Positions 1 to 8,856 of a DNA stretch of 51,275 nucleotides are shown here, piece after piece. Numbering within the stretch: the stretch's first letter is position 1; each line of letters begins with the position of its first letter. The DNA is from Lelliottia nimipressuralis (GTDB taxonomy: Bacteria > Pseudomonadota > Gammaproteobacteria > Enterobacterales > Enterobacteriaceae): positions 1 to 51,275 of the forward strand of contig NZ_SOMG01000026.1 in the NCBI RefSeq assembly GCF_004402045.1, written 5' to 3'. A program made the position numbers and the translations under genes. Under the pieces are notes generated by a model, which saw nothing but the letters and a program-made list of their open reading frames with translations, had not been told where the DNA came from and ran no database searches.

Positions 1-70
1 TCCGGGAGGATTCGAACCTCCGACCGCTCGGTTCGTAGCCGAGTACTCTATCCAGCTGAGCTACGGATGC
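1..70 (-). tRNA. tRNA-Arg(ACG), 3' end cut by the window edge
   Basis: The reverse complement reads as a tRNA-Arg with an ACG anticodon. It is the same as the complete copy at 135-211 over all visible bases. The last seven bases (acceptor end and CCA) lie outside the window. It is one of the tandem argV/argY/argZ/argQ-type copies that follow serV in E. coli, so more copies probably lie beyond base 1. Confidence 0.95.
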
Positions 71-134
71 ATCGGGATTTACTACTGTACTGCTCGATAT
101 TCATATCACTTCTAAAGCAATATGAAGTAATAGA

Positions 135-211
135 TGGTGCATCCGGGAGGATTCGAACCTCCGACCGCTCGGTTCGTAGCCGAGTACTCTATCCAGCTGA
201 GCTACGGATGC
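135..211 (-). tRNA. argV: tRNA-Arg(ACG)
   Basis: A complete 77-base tRNA on the minus strand with encoded CCA. It begins GCATCCGTAGCTCAG, the anticodon loop holds ACG, and the T-arm is GGTTCGAATCC. It lies 4 bases downstream of tRNA-Ser and is probably cut from the same precursor. The argV symbol rests on its place next to serV, as in E. coli. Confidence 0.97.
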
Positions 212-215
212 AAAA

Positions 216-308
216 TGGCGGTGAGGCGGGGATTCGAACCCCGGATGCAGCTTTTGACCGCATACTCCCTTAGCAGGGGAGCGCCTTCAGCCTCTCGGCC
301 ACCTCACC
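216..308 (-). tRNA. serV: tRNA-Ser(GCT)
   Basis: A 93-base minus-strand tRNA with the long variable arm of class II tRNAs. It begins GGTGAGGTGGCCGAGAGG, has a GCT anticodon (CTGCTAA loop), and ends with encoded GCCA. It is the first gene of the serV-argV tRNA operon and lies downstream of csrA, as in E. coli. Confidence 0.98.
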
Positions 309-366
309 ACACAACGCCTCTTTCGAGTGCTTCGAGTAACTCGTTAAGAGCTTCTCGTCGCTGCGT

Positions 367-401
367 GGCGCATATATTACTTTCTGGGACTTATAAGTCA
401 A
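367..401 (-). promoter_or_regulatory. Promoter of the serV-argV tRNA operon
   Basis: On the minus strand a -35 TTGACT (396-401) and a -10 TAATAT (374-379) are separated by 16 bases. A GC-rich discriminator (GCGCC, 367-371) follows, as in stable-RNA promoters under stringent control, and A/T-rich DNA lies upstream. About 60 bases of leader precede the tRNA-Ser. The rest of the 309-650 gap holds only the csrA terminator hairpin and no credible gene. Assigned by motif only. Confidence 0.7.
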
Positions 402-619
402 ACAATTTTCCAAAAGCTTTTATCGTTTGCACAAATCACACGCAATTCGCATGTAAAAGCCGCAAAGAGGGTGTTTTATAAGCGGATTTTGCAGGCATCT
501 TCACAGAAAACCTGTGCAGAAATGGCGGTGTTGAGACGAGTTAAGGCTAACGGAGTGGTTAAAAAGAGAGCGATTGAAATTAAACGGTAACTTTGAGCAG
601 GAAAAATGACAGGAGGGTT

Positions 620-643
620 GCGTCTCGCCCGACAGCGAGACGC
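620..643 (-). terminator. Hairpin after csrA
   Basis: A perfect 9-base inverted repeat (GCGTCTCGC/GCGAGACGC) with a 6-base loop lies 7 bases past the csrA stop. The minus strand lacks a T run after the stem, so it could be a weak terminator or a 3'-end-protecting hairpin. Confidence 0.6.
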
Positions 644-650
644 GACAATA

Positions 651-836
651 TCAGTAACTGGACTGCTGGGATTTTTCAGCCTGGATACGCTGGTAGATCT
701 CTTCACGGTGGACAGATACTTCTTTAGGAGCGTTAACACCAATACGTACCTGGTTACCCTTTACCCCTAAAACTGTCACGGTGACCTCATCCCCAATCAT
801 GAGGGTCTCACCAACTCGACGAGTCAGAATCAGCAT
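651..836 (-). CDS. csrA: Carbon storage regulator CsrA
   Basis: A 61-residue RNA-binding protein. As a dimer it binds GGA motifs in mRNA leaders and changes their translation and stability, repressing glycogen synthesis and favouring glycolysis and motility. The residues agree with E. coli CsrA as I recall it, including the RNA-contacting basic residues near the N-terminus and Arg44. The ATG is preceded by an AGGAG site. It lies between alaS and serV, the standard location. The 241 bases upstream hold its promoter/leader region and the hairpin after alaS; I could not assign individual promoters. Confidence 0.99.
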
Positions 837-1030
837 TCTTTGCTCCTTGAAAGATTAAAAGAGTCGGGTCTCTTGTATCCCGGCATTATCCATCATATAA
901 CGCCAAAAAGTAAGCGATGACAAACACGTAAAGTGTAAGCAGTCACGGCATCACATTCTGTTAAACGTAAGTTTAGCCGATATACACAAACTCAACCTGA
1001 CTTTATCGTTATCGATAGCACAGTGAACAA

Positions 1031-1058
1031 GACGCCATAACGTTACCGCTATGGCGTC
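1031..1058 (-). terminator. Hairpin after alaS
   Basis: A 9-base inverted repeat (GACGCCATA/TATGGCGTC) with a 10-base loop lies 19 bases past the alaS stop codon. Only a short T-rich stretch (TTGTTC) follows on the minus strand. Probable terminator of alaS. Confidence 0.6.
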
Positions 1059-1077
1059 TGCTTGCGCTTTGTAGTTA

Positions 1078-3705
1078 TTACAGTTTCGCGCTTACCCAGC
1101 TTTCAACGCTGGCCAATGCTGCAGGGAGTGCCGCCGCATCCGTACCACCGGCTTGCGCCATGTCCGGACGACCGCCCCCCTTGCCGCCCACCTGCTGAGC
1201 GACCATACCAATCAGTTCCCCTGCTTTTACGCGGTCGGTCACATCCTTAGAGACGCCCGCAATCAGAGAAACCTTACCTTCTGCCACTGTCGCCAGCACG
1301 ATAACGGTAGAACCAAGCTGGTTCTTGAGATCGTCGACCATAGTACGCAGCATCTTAGGCTCAACGCCCGCCAGATCGCTGACCAGCAGTTTGACGCCCT
1401 TAATGTCTACAGCCTTGCTGGAGAGGTTTGCACTCTCCTGCGCCGCAGCCTGCTCTTTCAGCTGCTGCAGCTCTTTTTCCAGCTGACGCGTGCGATCCAG
1501 TGCAACGCGCACTTTCTCGCCCAGGTTCTGGCTATCGCCTTTAAGCAGCTGTGCGATGTCGTGCAGCTGATCGCTCTGCGCATGCAGGCTGGCAATAGCA
1601 CCTTCACCGGTCACCGCTTCAATACGACGCACACCAGCCGCCGTACCCGACTCGGAAACAATGCGGAACAGGCCGATGTCACCGGTGCGGGATGCGTGAG
1701 TACCGCCGCACAGTTCGGTAGAGAAGTCGCCCATGCTCAGTACGCGAACACGTTCGTCATATTTCTCACCAAACAGCGCCATTGCACCTTTCTTCTTCGC
1801 CGCCTCGAGATCCATGATATGGGTTTCGATTGGCAGGTTACGACGAATCTGCGCGTTCACCAGATCTTCCACCGCACGGATTTCAGACGGTTTCATCGCT
1901 TCAAAATGCGAGAAGTCGAAACGCAGCACTTTGTCGTTAACCAGAGAACCTTTCTGTGCAACATGATTACCCAGCACGTCGCGCAGGGCTGCATGCATCA
2001 GGTGGGTTGCAGAGTGGTTCAGACGGATGCGTGCACGGCGAGCTTCATCAACGTTAGCCTGTACGCCCTCGCCCACTTTCAGAGAACCGGAAACCAGTTT
2101 GCCCTGATGACCAATCGCCTGACCGTATTTCTGGGTGTCGCTGACGCTGAAGCTGAAGCCATTGCCTTTCAGTTCGCCTTTATCGCCAACCTGACCGCCG
2201 GATTCCGCATAGAACGGCGTTTTGTCCAGAATAACAACGGCATCCTGACCTGCGCTGATGCTGTCCACGGCTTTACCGTCAACAAACAGGGCGGTCACTT
2301 TGCCGGTCAGTTCCAGCGCTTCATAACCTTTAAATTCTGACGCGCCATCAACGCGGATCATCGCGTTGTAGTCCGCACCGAAACCGCTGGATTCACGCGC
2401 ACGACGACGCTGCTCTTCCATCGCGGCTTCGAAGCCCGCTTCGTCAACTTTAATGTTGCGCTCGCGGCAAACGTCCGCCGTCAGGTCAACCGGAAAACCG
2501 TAGGTGTCATACAGGCGGAAAGCGGTTTCGCCATCCAGCGTGTCGCCTTTCAGTTTCGCCAGTTCTTCATCCAGCAGTGCCAGACCGCGCTCCAGCGTAC
2601 GCGCAAACTGTTCTTCTTCGGTTTTCAGAACCTGCTCTACCTGCGCCTGCTGGCGTTTCAGCTCATCACCGGCAGCACCCATCACACCAATCAATGGCCC
2701 AACGAGTTTATAGAAGAAGGTGTCCTTCGCGCCCAGCATGTTGCCGTGACGGATTGCACGACGAATGATACGACGCAGCACGTAGCCACGGTTTTCATTC
2801 GACGGGATAACGCCGTCGGCAATCAGGAACGCACAGGAACGAATATGGTCCGCGATAACGCGCAGCGATTTGTTGTTCAGGTCGGTCGCGCCGGTGACTT
2901 CCGCAACGGCTTTGATCAGGGTGCTGAACAGGTCAATCTCGTAGTTGGAGTTAACGTGCTGCAGAACCGCGGCAATACGCTCCAGACCCATACCGGTATC
3001 AACGGAAGGCTTCGGCAGCGGTTCCATCGTACCGTCGGCCTGACGGTTGAACTGCATGAAGACGATGTTCCAGATCTCAATATAGCGATCGCCGTCTTCT
3101 TCCGGGCTGCCAGGAGGGCCACCCCAGATGTGGTCGCCGTGATCGTAGAAGATCTCGGTGCACGGACCGCAAGGGCCGGTGTCACCCATCTGCCAGAAGT
3201 TGTCAGACGCGTATGGCGCGCCTTTGTTATCACCGATGCGAATAATACGCTCGCGCGGGATCCCGACTTCTTTTTCCCAGATTTCGTAGGCTTCGTCATC
3301 GGTTTCATAAACGGTAACCCACAGACGCTCTTTCGGCAGGTTGAACCAGTTTTCACCGGTCAGCAGTTCCCACGCATATTGAATGGCATCGTGTTTGAAG
3401 TAGTCGCCGAAGCTGAAGTTACCCAGCATTTCGAAAAACGTGTGGTGACGCGCGGTGTAACCGACGTTTTCCAGGTCGTTGTGTTTACCGCCCGCACGCA
3501 CGCAACGCTGTGAGGTTGTGGCGCGGGAATAATTACGCTTGTCGAGACCAAGGAACACATCCTTGAACTGGTTCATCCCGGCGTTGGTAAACAGCAGAGT
3601 CGGATCGTTGTTCGGTACCAGGGAGCTGCTGGCAACAACCTGGTGTCCCTTACTATGGAAAAAATCGAGAAACGCCTGACGGATCTCAGCGGTGCTCTTG
3701 CTCAT
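1078..3705 (-). CDS. alaS: Alanine-tRNA ligase
   Basis: An 875-residue class II aminoacyl-tRNA synthetase (876 in E. coli) that charges tRNA-Ala in the cytoplasm. The N-terminal catalytic domain (about 1-440) starts with the typical [13 protein letters not shown] segment and the [10 protein letters not shown] motif. The editing domain carries the zinc-site residues HSATH (near 565) and CGGTH (near 666), which remove mischarged Ser and Gly. A C-terminal coiled coil and glycine-rich C-Ala domain ([15 protein letters not shown]) follow. The start follows an upstream AGGATAA stretch. The 131 bases between alaS and recX hold its promoter region; no clear boxes were assigned. Confidence 0.99.
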   Translation of the reverse strand: MSKSTAEIRQAFLDFFHSKGHQVVASSSLVPNNDPTLLFTNAGMNQFKDVFLGLDKRNYSRATTSQRCVRAGGKHNDLENVGYTARHHTFFEMLGNFSFGDYFKHDAIQYAWELLTGENWFNLPKERLWVTVYETDDEAYEIWEKEVGIPRERIIRIGDNKGAPYASDNFWQMGDTGPCGPCTEIFYDHGDHIWGGPPGSPEEDGDRYIEIWNIVFMQFNRQADGTMEPLPKPSVDTGMGLERIAAVLQHVNSNYEIDLFSTLIKAVAEVTGATDLNNKSLRVIADHIRSCAFLIADGVIPSNENRGYVLRRIIRRAIRHGNMLGAKDTFFYKLVGPLIGVMGAAGDELKRQQAQVEQVLKTEEEQFARTLERGLALLDEELAKLKGDTLDGETAFRLYDTYGFPVDLTADVCRERNIKVDEAGFEAAMEEQRRRARESSGFGADYNAMIRVDGASEFKGYEALELTGKVTALFVDGKAVDSISAGQDAVVILDKTPFYAESGGQVGDKGELKGNGFSFSVSDTQKYGQAIGHQGKLVSGSLKVGEGVQANVDEARRARIRLNHSATHLMHAALRDVLGNHVAQKGSLVNDKVLRFDFSHFEAMKPSEIRAVEDLVNAQIRRNLPIETHIMDLEAAKKKGAMALFGEKYDERVRVLSMGDFSTELCGGTHASRTGDIGLFRIVSESGTAAGVRRIEAVTGEGAIASLHAQSDQLHDIAQLLKGDSQNLGEKVRVALDRTRQLEKELQQLKEQAAAQESANLSSKAVDIKGVKLLVSDLAGVEPKMLRTMVDDLKNQLGSTVIVLATVAEGKVSLIAGVSKDVTDRVKAGELIGMVAQQVGGKGGGRPDMAQAGGTDAAALPAALASVESWVSAKL

Positions 3706-3836
3706 AATTATCCTGAAATCAAGCTAACGAAATGTCGTAGCCAGCCTGTATCGGTAAACCGTTGGACAGACCAGCTACTGGAAAAAGTGGGAATAAGATA
3801 AGTTTTCTTTGGAGGGAAGTAAAATCCCGCATGCGT

Positions 3837-4337
3837 TCAATCGGCAAAATTACGCCAGATATCCTGAATATCTTCCATCAGAAAGCCGCGGTAGAGCAAA
3901 AAGCGCTGGATTTTGACTTTTTCTGAAAATTCACGCGGCAGCGGTTCACCGTATTTACGCATGGCCTGTTCTTTTGCCAGCGCGCACCACTCAATGTCGC
4001 ATTCGCGCATCGCTTTTTCGATGGCCTCCCGGGCCACCCCTTTCTGGTTCAGCTCCTGGCGGATGCGCGCGGGTCCATATCCTTTGCGGCCGCGGCTGGC
4101 GAGAAACCGTGAGGCGAAACGCTCGTCATCGAGATAGTGATGCTCGTAGCACCAGGCAATTACGCGGTCATAATCTTCCGCGGTGGCATCAATCTCTTCC
4201 GGCCCGTTTTTACTCATCACCGGAGCCGACAGTTTTCGCCGTAGCTCCTGTTCACTGTGGTCACGGACGGCAAGAATACGTACCGCACGATCCAGTAAGC
4301 GTGAGTATGCCGGTCGACGTGATGTAGGTTCACTCAT
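3837..4337 (-). CDS. recX: RecA regulator RecX
   Basis: A 166-residue protein, the same length as E. coli RecX. It caps and shortens RecA filaments and so limits recombinase and coprotease activity. It is built of three-helix repeats and shows the family segments [15 protein letters not shown] and [19 protein letters not shown]. It lies 68 bases downstream of recA, past a recA terminator, so expression by read-through from the LexA-controlled recA promoter is expected, as in E. coli. Confidence 0.98.
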   Translation of the reverse strand: MSEPTSRRPAYSRLLDRAVRILAVRDHSEQELRRKLSAPVMSKNGPEEIDATAEDYDRVIAWCYEHHYLDDERFASRFLASRGRKGYGPARIRQELNQKGVAREAIEKAMRECDIEWCALAKEQAMRKYGEPLPREFSEKVKIQRFLLYRGFLMEDIQDIWRNFAD

Positions 4338-4362
4338 AAAAAACCTGCTGATTCAGAAATGC

Positions 4363-4387
4363 AAAAAGGGCCGCATCAGCAGCCCTT
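4363..4387 (-). terminator. recA terminator, between recA and recX
   Basis: On the minus strand the stem AAGGGC/GCCCTT with a 10-base loop is followed by TTTTT. It lies about 20 bases past the recA stop and before the recX start. A fairly weak stem fits known partial read-through into recX. Confidence 0.75.
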
Positions 4388-4405
4388 CATCGTTAAACGA
4401 GAGAA

Positions 4406-5500
<1,095 letters not shown>

Positions 5501-5529
5501 TCACCGTGGATTTCTGTTCTGTTGGTGCA

Positions 5530-5557
5530 ATTATACTGTATGGTCATACAGTATCAA
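5530..5557 (-). promoter_or_regulatory. recA promoter with LexA (SOS) box
   Basis: The LexA box fills 5534-5553, with CTG and CAG (5536-5538, 5549-5551) spaced by 10 bases and near-perfect dyad symmetry. On the minus strand the -10 TATAAT is at 5530-5535 and the -35 TTGATA at 5552-5557, with a 16-base spacer, so LexA covers the promoter. The -35 overlaps the pncC stop codon (5554-5556). Confidence 0.95.
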
Positions 5558-6051
5558 GTGTTTTGTAGAAATTGTTGCCAGAGCGTTTTTAACGCATAAA
5601 CGGTGGCCTGACGACGCACGCTTTCGCGATCGCCGCTAAAGCACTCCCGGCGGGTGATCCCCTCCCCTTTGGCGGTGGCAAACCCAAACCACACGGTGCC
5701 GACAGGCTTTACGTCGCTGCCGCCGTCCGGGCCTGCGATGCCGCTTATGGAAATCGCGTAATCTGCCCGAGCCTCTTTGAGCGCACCAATGGCCATCTCG
5801 ATCACCACCGGTTCGCTGACCGCGCCATGCTGTTCCAGCGTGGATTCACGTACGCCAATCATCTGTGCTTTAGCTTCGTTACTGTAGGTCACAAAACCGC
5901 GTTCAAACCAGGCGGAACTGCCGGCAATATCGGTAATCGCTTTCGCCACCCAGCCGCCGGTGCAGGATTCCGCTGTGGTGATTGTCGCGCCACGCTGCTT
6001 AAGCGCAAGGCCAACTATCTCGCTCAGCTGCATCAATTCATGGTCAGTCAT
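5554..6051 (-). CDS. pncC: Nicotinamide-nucleotide amidase PncC
   Basis: A 165-residue CinA C-terminal-domain protein. It deamidates nicotinamide mononucleotide to nicotinate mononucleotide in pyridine nucleotide salvage. The active-site segment TTAESCTGGW (Ser29) and the SGIAGPDGG loop are present. The start at 6051 gives the E. coli length and has GGAGCG upstream; a longer frame to 6084 has no support. It lies directly upstream of recA, as in E. coli (ygaD). Confidence 0.97.
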   Translation of the reverse strand: MTDHELMQLSEIVGLALKQRGATITTAESCTGGWVAKAITDIAGSSAWFERGFVTYSNEAKAQMIGVRESTLEQHGAVSEPVVIEMAIGALKEARADYAISISGIAGPDGGSDVKPVGTVWFGFATAKGEGITRRECFSGDRESVRRQATVYALKTLWQQFLQNT

Positions 6052-6144
6052 TCTCGCTCCAGGCATCAGAAAAACGTGCTGCACAAGATAGCACTTTCTC
6101 GTCAGATATGGGGATACGCTTCAGGTTTTACGAGGGGGCTTCAG

Positions 6145-6170
6145 AAAAAAGCCGGTGCGGGCGCACCGGC
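6145..6170 (-). terminator. Terminator of the zinc ABC operon
   Basis: A strong intrinsic terminator on the minus strand: 8-base perfect stem GCCGGTGC/GCACCGGC, 4-base loop, then TTTTTT. It lies 11 bases after the stop of the binding-protein gene and separates that operon from pncC. Confidence 0.93.
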
Positions 6171-6181
6171 CAGCAAGAAGG

Positions 6182-7060
6182 TTATTTCATGCTGTCTGCG
6201 AGGGTGTTCACATTGTGGCGAAACGCCTTAACGTAGGTGTCTGCCACTCCACCTTTTGCCGACAGCGCTTCCGGGTAAAGTTCGCCCCCCGGCTGTGCGC
6301 CTGTCGCCGACGCAATCTGTTTCACCAGACGCGGATCGAGCTGGTTTTCCATAAACCAGGTTTTCACACCGTCGGCTTTAATCTGATTGATAATCTCTGC
6401 GACCTGCGCCGCGCTGGCCTCGCTCTCAGACGAGAGCCCCTGCGGCGCCATAAAGGTCACGCCATAGGCACGGCTAAAATAGCCGAACGCGTCATGGCTG
6501 GTCAGCACATTACGCTTCGCCTGCGGGATCTGGCTGAAGCGCGTTTTAGCCCAGCTATCCAGCTGGTTAAGCTGCGCGATATACGCTTTTCCGGAGGCTT
6601 CCAGCGCGGCTTTATCTTGCGGATCGGCTTTCACCAGCCCGTTCAGAATATTTTGTGCATACAGCGCCCCGTTCGCCGCGCTGTTCCACGCGTGCGGATC
6701 GGTCACGGTTTTGCCCTCTTCTTCCAGGGTGTGCGTTTTCACCCCGGTCGATGCCACCACAAGCTGTCCTTTAAATCCGGAGGCCTTCACCAGACGGTCG
6801 AGCCAGCCCTCCAGACCCAGACCGTTCACCACCACCACATCAGCCTTGCTGAGCGCCGCGCTGTCTTTCGGTGACGGTTCGAAGGTATGCGGATCGCCGT
6901 CAGGCCCAACCAGCGTCGTCACGTTGACATGGTCACCGCCCACCTCCTGCGTGATGTCCCCCAGTATCGAAAAGCTGGTGACCACATTCAGCGTTTTCGC
7001 CATCACGCCGTGCGACATCATCCCCAGCGCGAGCGCCATAATTAATCCTGTACGTTTCAT
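6182..7060 (-). CDS. Zinc (or manganese) ABC transporter, periplasmic binding protein
   Basis: A 292-residue ZnuA/TroA-family (cluster A-1) metal-binding protein. A signal peptide (about residues 1-21, cut after GVMA) targets it to the periplasm. Likely metal ligands are His58 (GDPHTFEP), His123 (TDPHAW) and His189 (SHDAFGYF), with an acidic residue later on. It lacks the long His/Asp-rich loop typical of ZnuA; only a short KTHTLEEEGK stretch stands there. Last gene of the operon, 14 bases after the permease gene. Zinc is preferred because of the upstream Zur box; manganese cannot be excluded from the protein alone. A ZnuCBA-independent zinc importer called ZniCBA has, as I recall, been described in Klebsiella; this may be its counterpart. 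Confidence 0.9.
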   Translation of the reverse strand: MKRTGLIMALALGMMSHGVMAKTLNVVTSFSILGDITQEVGGDHVNVTTLVGPDGDPHTFEPSPKDSAALSKADVVVVNGLGLEGWLDRLVKASGFKGQLVVASTGVKTHTLEEEGKTVTDPHAWNSAANGALYAQNILNGLVKADPQDKAALEASGKAYIAQLNQLDSWAKTRFSQIPQAKRNVLTSHDAFGYFSRAYGVTFMAPQGLSSESEASAAQVAEIINQIKADGVKTWFMENQLDPRLVKQIASATGAQPGGELYPEALSAKGGVADTYVKAFRHNVNTLADSMK

Positions 7061-7074
7061 CGTTTCCCCTTGCG

Positions 7075-7935
7075 TTAAAAAAGCGCGCGCAGACTGCCAG
7101 CGAGCCTGCTTCGCGTACCCAATAAAATGGAAATAAAGAACAGCGCGCTGGCGGTGAGCACGATGGATGGCCCGGCAGGTAAACTCATCGCCCAGGAGAG
7201 GCTCAACCCCAGCCATGCGCAGAAAATACCGCTGATGCCCGCCATCAGGAGTAACCCTGGCAGCGTGCGCACCCAGCAGCGGGCCGCCACGGCTGGCAGC
7301 ATCATCAGCCCGACGGCCATCAGCGTACCGAGGACCTGAAAACCCGCCACCAGGTTAAGGACCAGCAGCGCCAGAAACAGCCCGTGCAGCAGGCCAGGCA
7401 GCCAGCGGGCGTTCACCTGTAGCCAGGCGGTATCAAACGCTTCCGTGACCAGCCCGCGATAGAAAATCGCCAGCGTGATAAGGGTGAACATGCAAACGCC
7501 CGTGACGAACAGCGCGGCGTCATTGTCCACGGCGAGGATGGATCCAAACAGCAGATGCAGCAGATCGACATTCGACCCGCGAAGCGACACCAGCGTGACG
7601 CCCAGCGCCAGTGAGCCAAGATAAAACCCGGCAAAGCTGGCATCCTCTTTAAGCGGCGTGCGTCGGCTGACCAGACCGGCCATCAGCGCTACGGTAATTC
7701 CCGCGATAAAACCGCCAATACTCATCGCCAACAGCGACATGCCGCTGAGCAGGTATCCCACGGCGACACCCGGCAAAATGGCGTGAGAAAGCGCGTCGCC
7801 CATCAGGCTCATGCGACGCAGCTGAAGAAACACGCCGAGTGCGGTGGTGCTGACAGAAAGCGCCAGGCAAACCACCAGCGCGCGACGCATAAAGCCGTAC
7901 TCAATAAACGGCTGAAAAAAGAGATGCCAGATCAT
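7075..7935 (-). CDS. Zinc-type ABC transporter, permease (ZnuB family)
   Basis: A 286-residue inner-membrane permease of the ABC-3 family with about eight hydrophobic segments (for example LVVCLALSVSTTALGVFL, LLAMSIGGFIAGITVALM). The family loop GDALSHAILPGVAVGY, which contacts the ATPase, is near residues 48-63. The start at 7935 is chosen because its ATG overlaps the ATPase stop (ATGA) and a GAGGG stretch precedes it, so translation is coupled. It imports the metal delivered by the binding protein encoded next. Confidence 0.92.
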   Translation of the reverse strand: MIWHLFFQPFIEYGFMRRALVVCLALSVSTTALGVFLQLRRMSLMGDALSHAILPGVAVGYLLSGMSLLAMSIGGFIAGITVALMAGLVSRRTPLKEDASFAGFYLGSLALGVTLVSLRGSNVDLLHLLFGSILAVDNDAALFVTGVCMFTLITLAIFYRGLVTEAFDTAWLQVNARWLPGLLHGLFLALLVLNLVAGFQVLGTLMAVGLMMLPAVAARCWVRTLPGLLLMAGISGIFCAWLGLSLSWAMSLPAGPSIVLTASALFFISILLGTRSRLAGSLRALF

Positions 7936-8585
7936 GCCACCCTCACCCGTTCGGTTTTCCATTGGGGAATGTCAGCGTCCAGCCGTAACGTCTGCGGGAA
8001 GTGGCGCGACACGCGCTCGCTGTCGTGGAGTACCGCGAGCAGCGTTTGCCCCTGCATATACATTTCCAGCATCAAATCCATCAGCACGTTGCAGGTGGCT
8101 TCATCGACTCCGGTAAAGGGCTCATCAAGCATCACCAGCGGCGCCTGCTGCACCAGGACGCGTGCAAACAGCATGCGCTGAAACTGACCGCCGGAAAGTT
8201 CATCGATGGTGGATAACGCCATGGATTCCAGCCCGACGCGCTCCAGCGCGCTCCTGATGCGCAACCGCGTTTCCCGACGAAACCCGGAAAAAAGCGAAAT
8301 ACCCGGCCAGCAGCCCATACTTACGACGTCCTGTACGGTCAGCGGAAACTGCGCCTCCAGCGCGTGACGCTGCGCCAGCCAGCCAATCACCGGGCGCTTT
8401 CCCTGCCAGTGGAAACCGCCGCTCACGGGAGGAATAAACCCTGCCAGCGTTTTCAGCAGCGTGGATTTCCCGCAGCCGTTAGCGCCGATAATGGCGGTCA
8501 TGCTTCCCCGTTCAATCACACCCGAAAGAGGACGCGTAACGGATCCTCGGTCATAACCCGTCGTGAGCGCATTCATCACAATCAT
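7932..8585 (-). CDS. Zinc-type ABC transporter, ATPase (ZnuC family)
   Basis: A 217-residue ABC ATPase that powers the permease from the cytoplasmic side. Walker A GANGCGKST (residues 34-42), the signature LSGGQ, and Walker B LVMLDEP followed by a switch His in VLHDSE are all present. The start at 8585 overlaps the stop of an upstream micro-ORF (ATGA). A second in-frame ATG at 8576 is possible. The frame is open further upstream to 8702, but that stretch is better read as the micro-ORF in another frame. Confidence 0.92.
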   Translation of the reverse strand: MIVMNALTTGYDRGSVTRPLSGVIERGSMTAIIGANGCGKSTLLKTLAGFIPPVSGGFHWQGKRPVIGWLAQRHALEAQFPLTVQDVVSMGCWPGISLFSGFRRETRLRIRSALERVGLESMALSTIDELSGGQFQRMLFARVLVQQAPLVMLDEPFTGVDEATCNVLMDLMLEMYMQGQTLLAVLHDSERVSRHFPQTLRLDADIPQWKTERVRVA

Positions 8586-8689
8586 GGCAGTGCCACCGCC
8601 CAGCGCACGGCCAGCCCGATGAAAACAACAAGTACCAGCGCCAGCAAAAGCCGAACCAGCGCAGAGAGAGAAAAAAGGGACGTTGACAT
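8582..8689 (-). CDS. Hydrophobic 35-residue micro-ORF leading the zinc operon
   Basis: I do not recognise this family. The frame encodes MSTSLFSLSALVRL followed by a long hydrophobic run (LLLALVLVVFIGLAV) and a short tail RWAVALP, so it is predicted to be a single membrane helix. Its TGA overlaps the ATPase ATG as ATGA, the same arrangement used between ATPase and permease. The start lies 13 bases after the Zur box (8703-8725) and would be the first coding frame of the mRNA. No strong ribosome-binding site is visible (only GAG directly before the ATG). It could be a real microprotein acting with the transporter or a translational coupling leader. Confidence 0.55.
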   Translation of the reverse strand: MSTSLFSLSALVRLLLALVLVVFIGLAVRWAVALP

Positions 8690-8702
8690 CTCGATACCAC
8701 AT

Positions 8703-8725
8703 TAAATGTTATAACATAACAATAA
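8703..8725 (-). promoter_or_regulatory. Zur (zinc uptake repressor) box
   Basis: The core is TGTTAT (8707-8712), a 3-base spacer, then ATAACA (8716-8721), flanked by AAA on the left. It matches about 18 of 22 defined positions of the enterobacterial Zur consensus as I know it. It lies just upstream of the micro-ORF and ATPase, so repression by Zur in zinc-replete cells is expected. A TTTACA with a TATTGT 17 bases on could be the promoter, but this is weak. Confidence 0.85.
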
Positions 8726-8809
8726 TGAAAGGCGATTGAGATGTAAATGGCGCGTTGAAAAGGGAGTGTGGCGAAATGTTTCTGAGAAAACCAGGACGGG
8801 CGCGGGGTG

Positions 8810-8844
8810 CCCTCACCCCAGCCCTCTCCCACAGGGAGAGGGAG
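8810..8844. repeat. Dispersed 35-base palindromic repeat, copy 1
   Basis: The unit starts CCCTCACCCCAGC and holds a 9-base perfect stem CCCTCTCCC/GGGAGAGGG with loop ACA. A second copy at 29698-29732 differs at only one base, in the loop. It lies just past the mltB stop and may act as a 3'-end hairpin, but no T run follows. Confidence 0.85.
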
Positions 8845-8856
8845 GAATAAGACGAC

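Noticed and set aside
1..308. tRNA genes as an integration site for a genomic island
   Set aside because: No integrase, direct repeat of a tRNA 3' end or foreign-looking DNA is seen next to the tRNA genes within the window.
67..481. Small plus-strand frames over the tRNA genes
   Set aside because: They are read through tRNA-Arg and tRNA-Ser on the other strand and have no coding evidence.
1153..2340. A 395-codon open frame antisense to alaS
   Set aside because: It is a GC-driven shadow frame; alaS is kept over its full length on the other strand.
8586..8702. N-terminal extension of the zinc ATPase
   Set aside because: The frame is open to 8702 but the added residues have no ABC similarity. 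The micro-ORF in another frame with an ATGA overlap and the normal family N-terminus favour the start at 8585.
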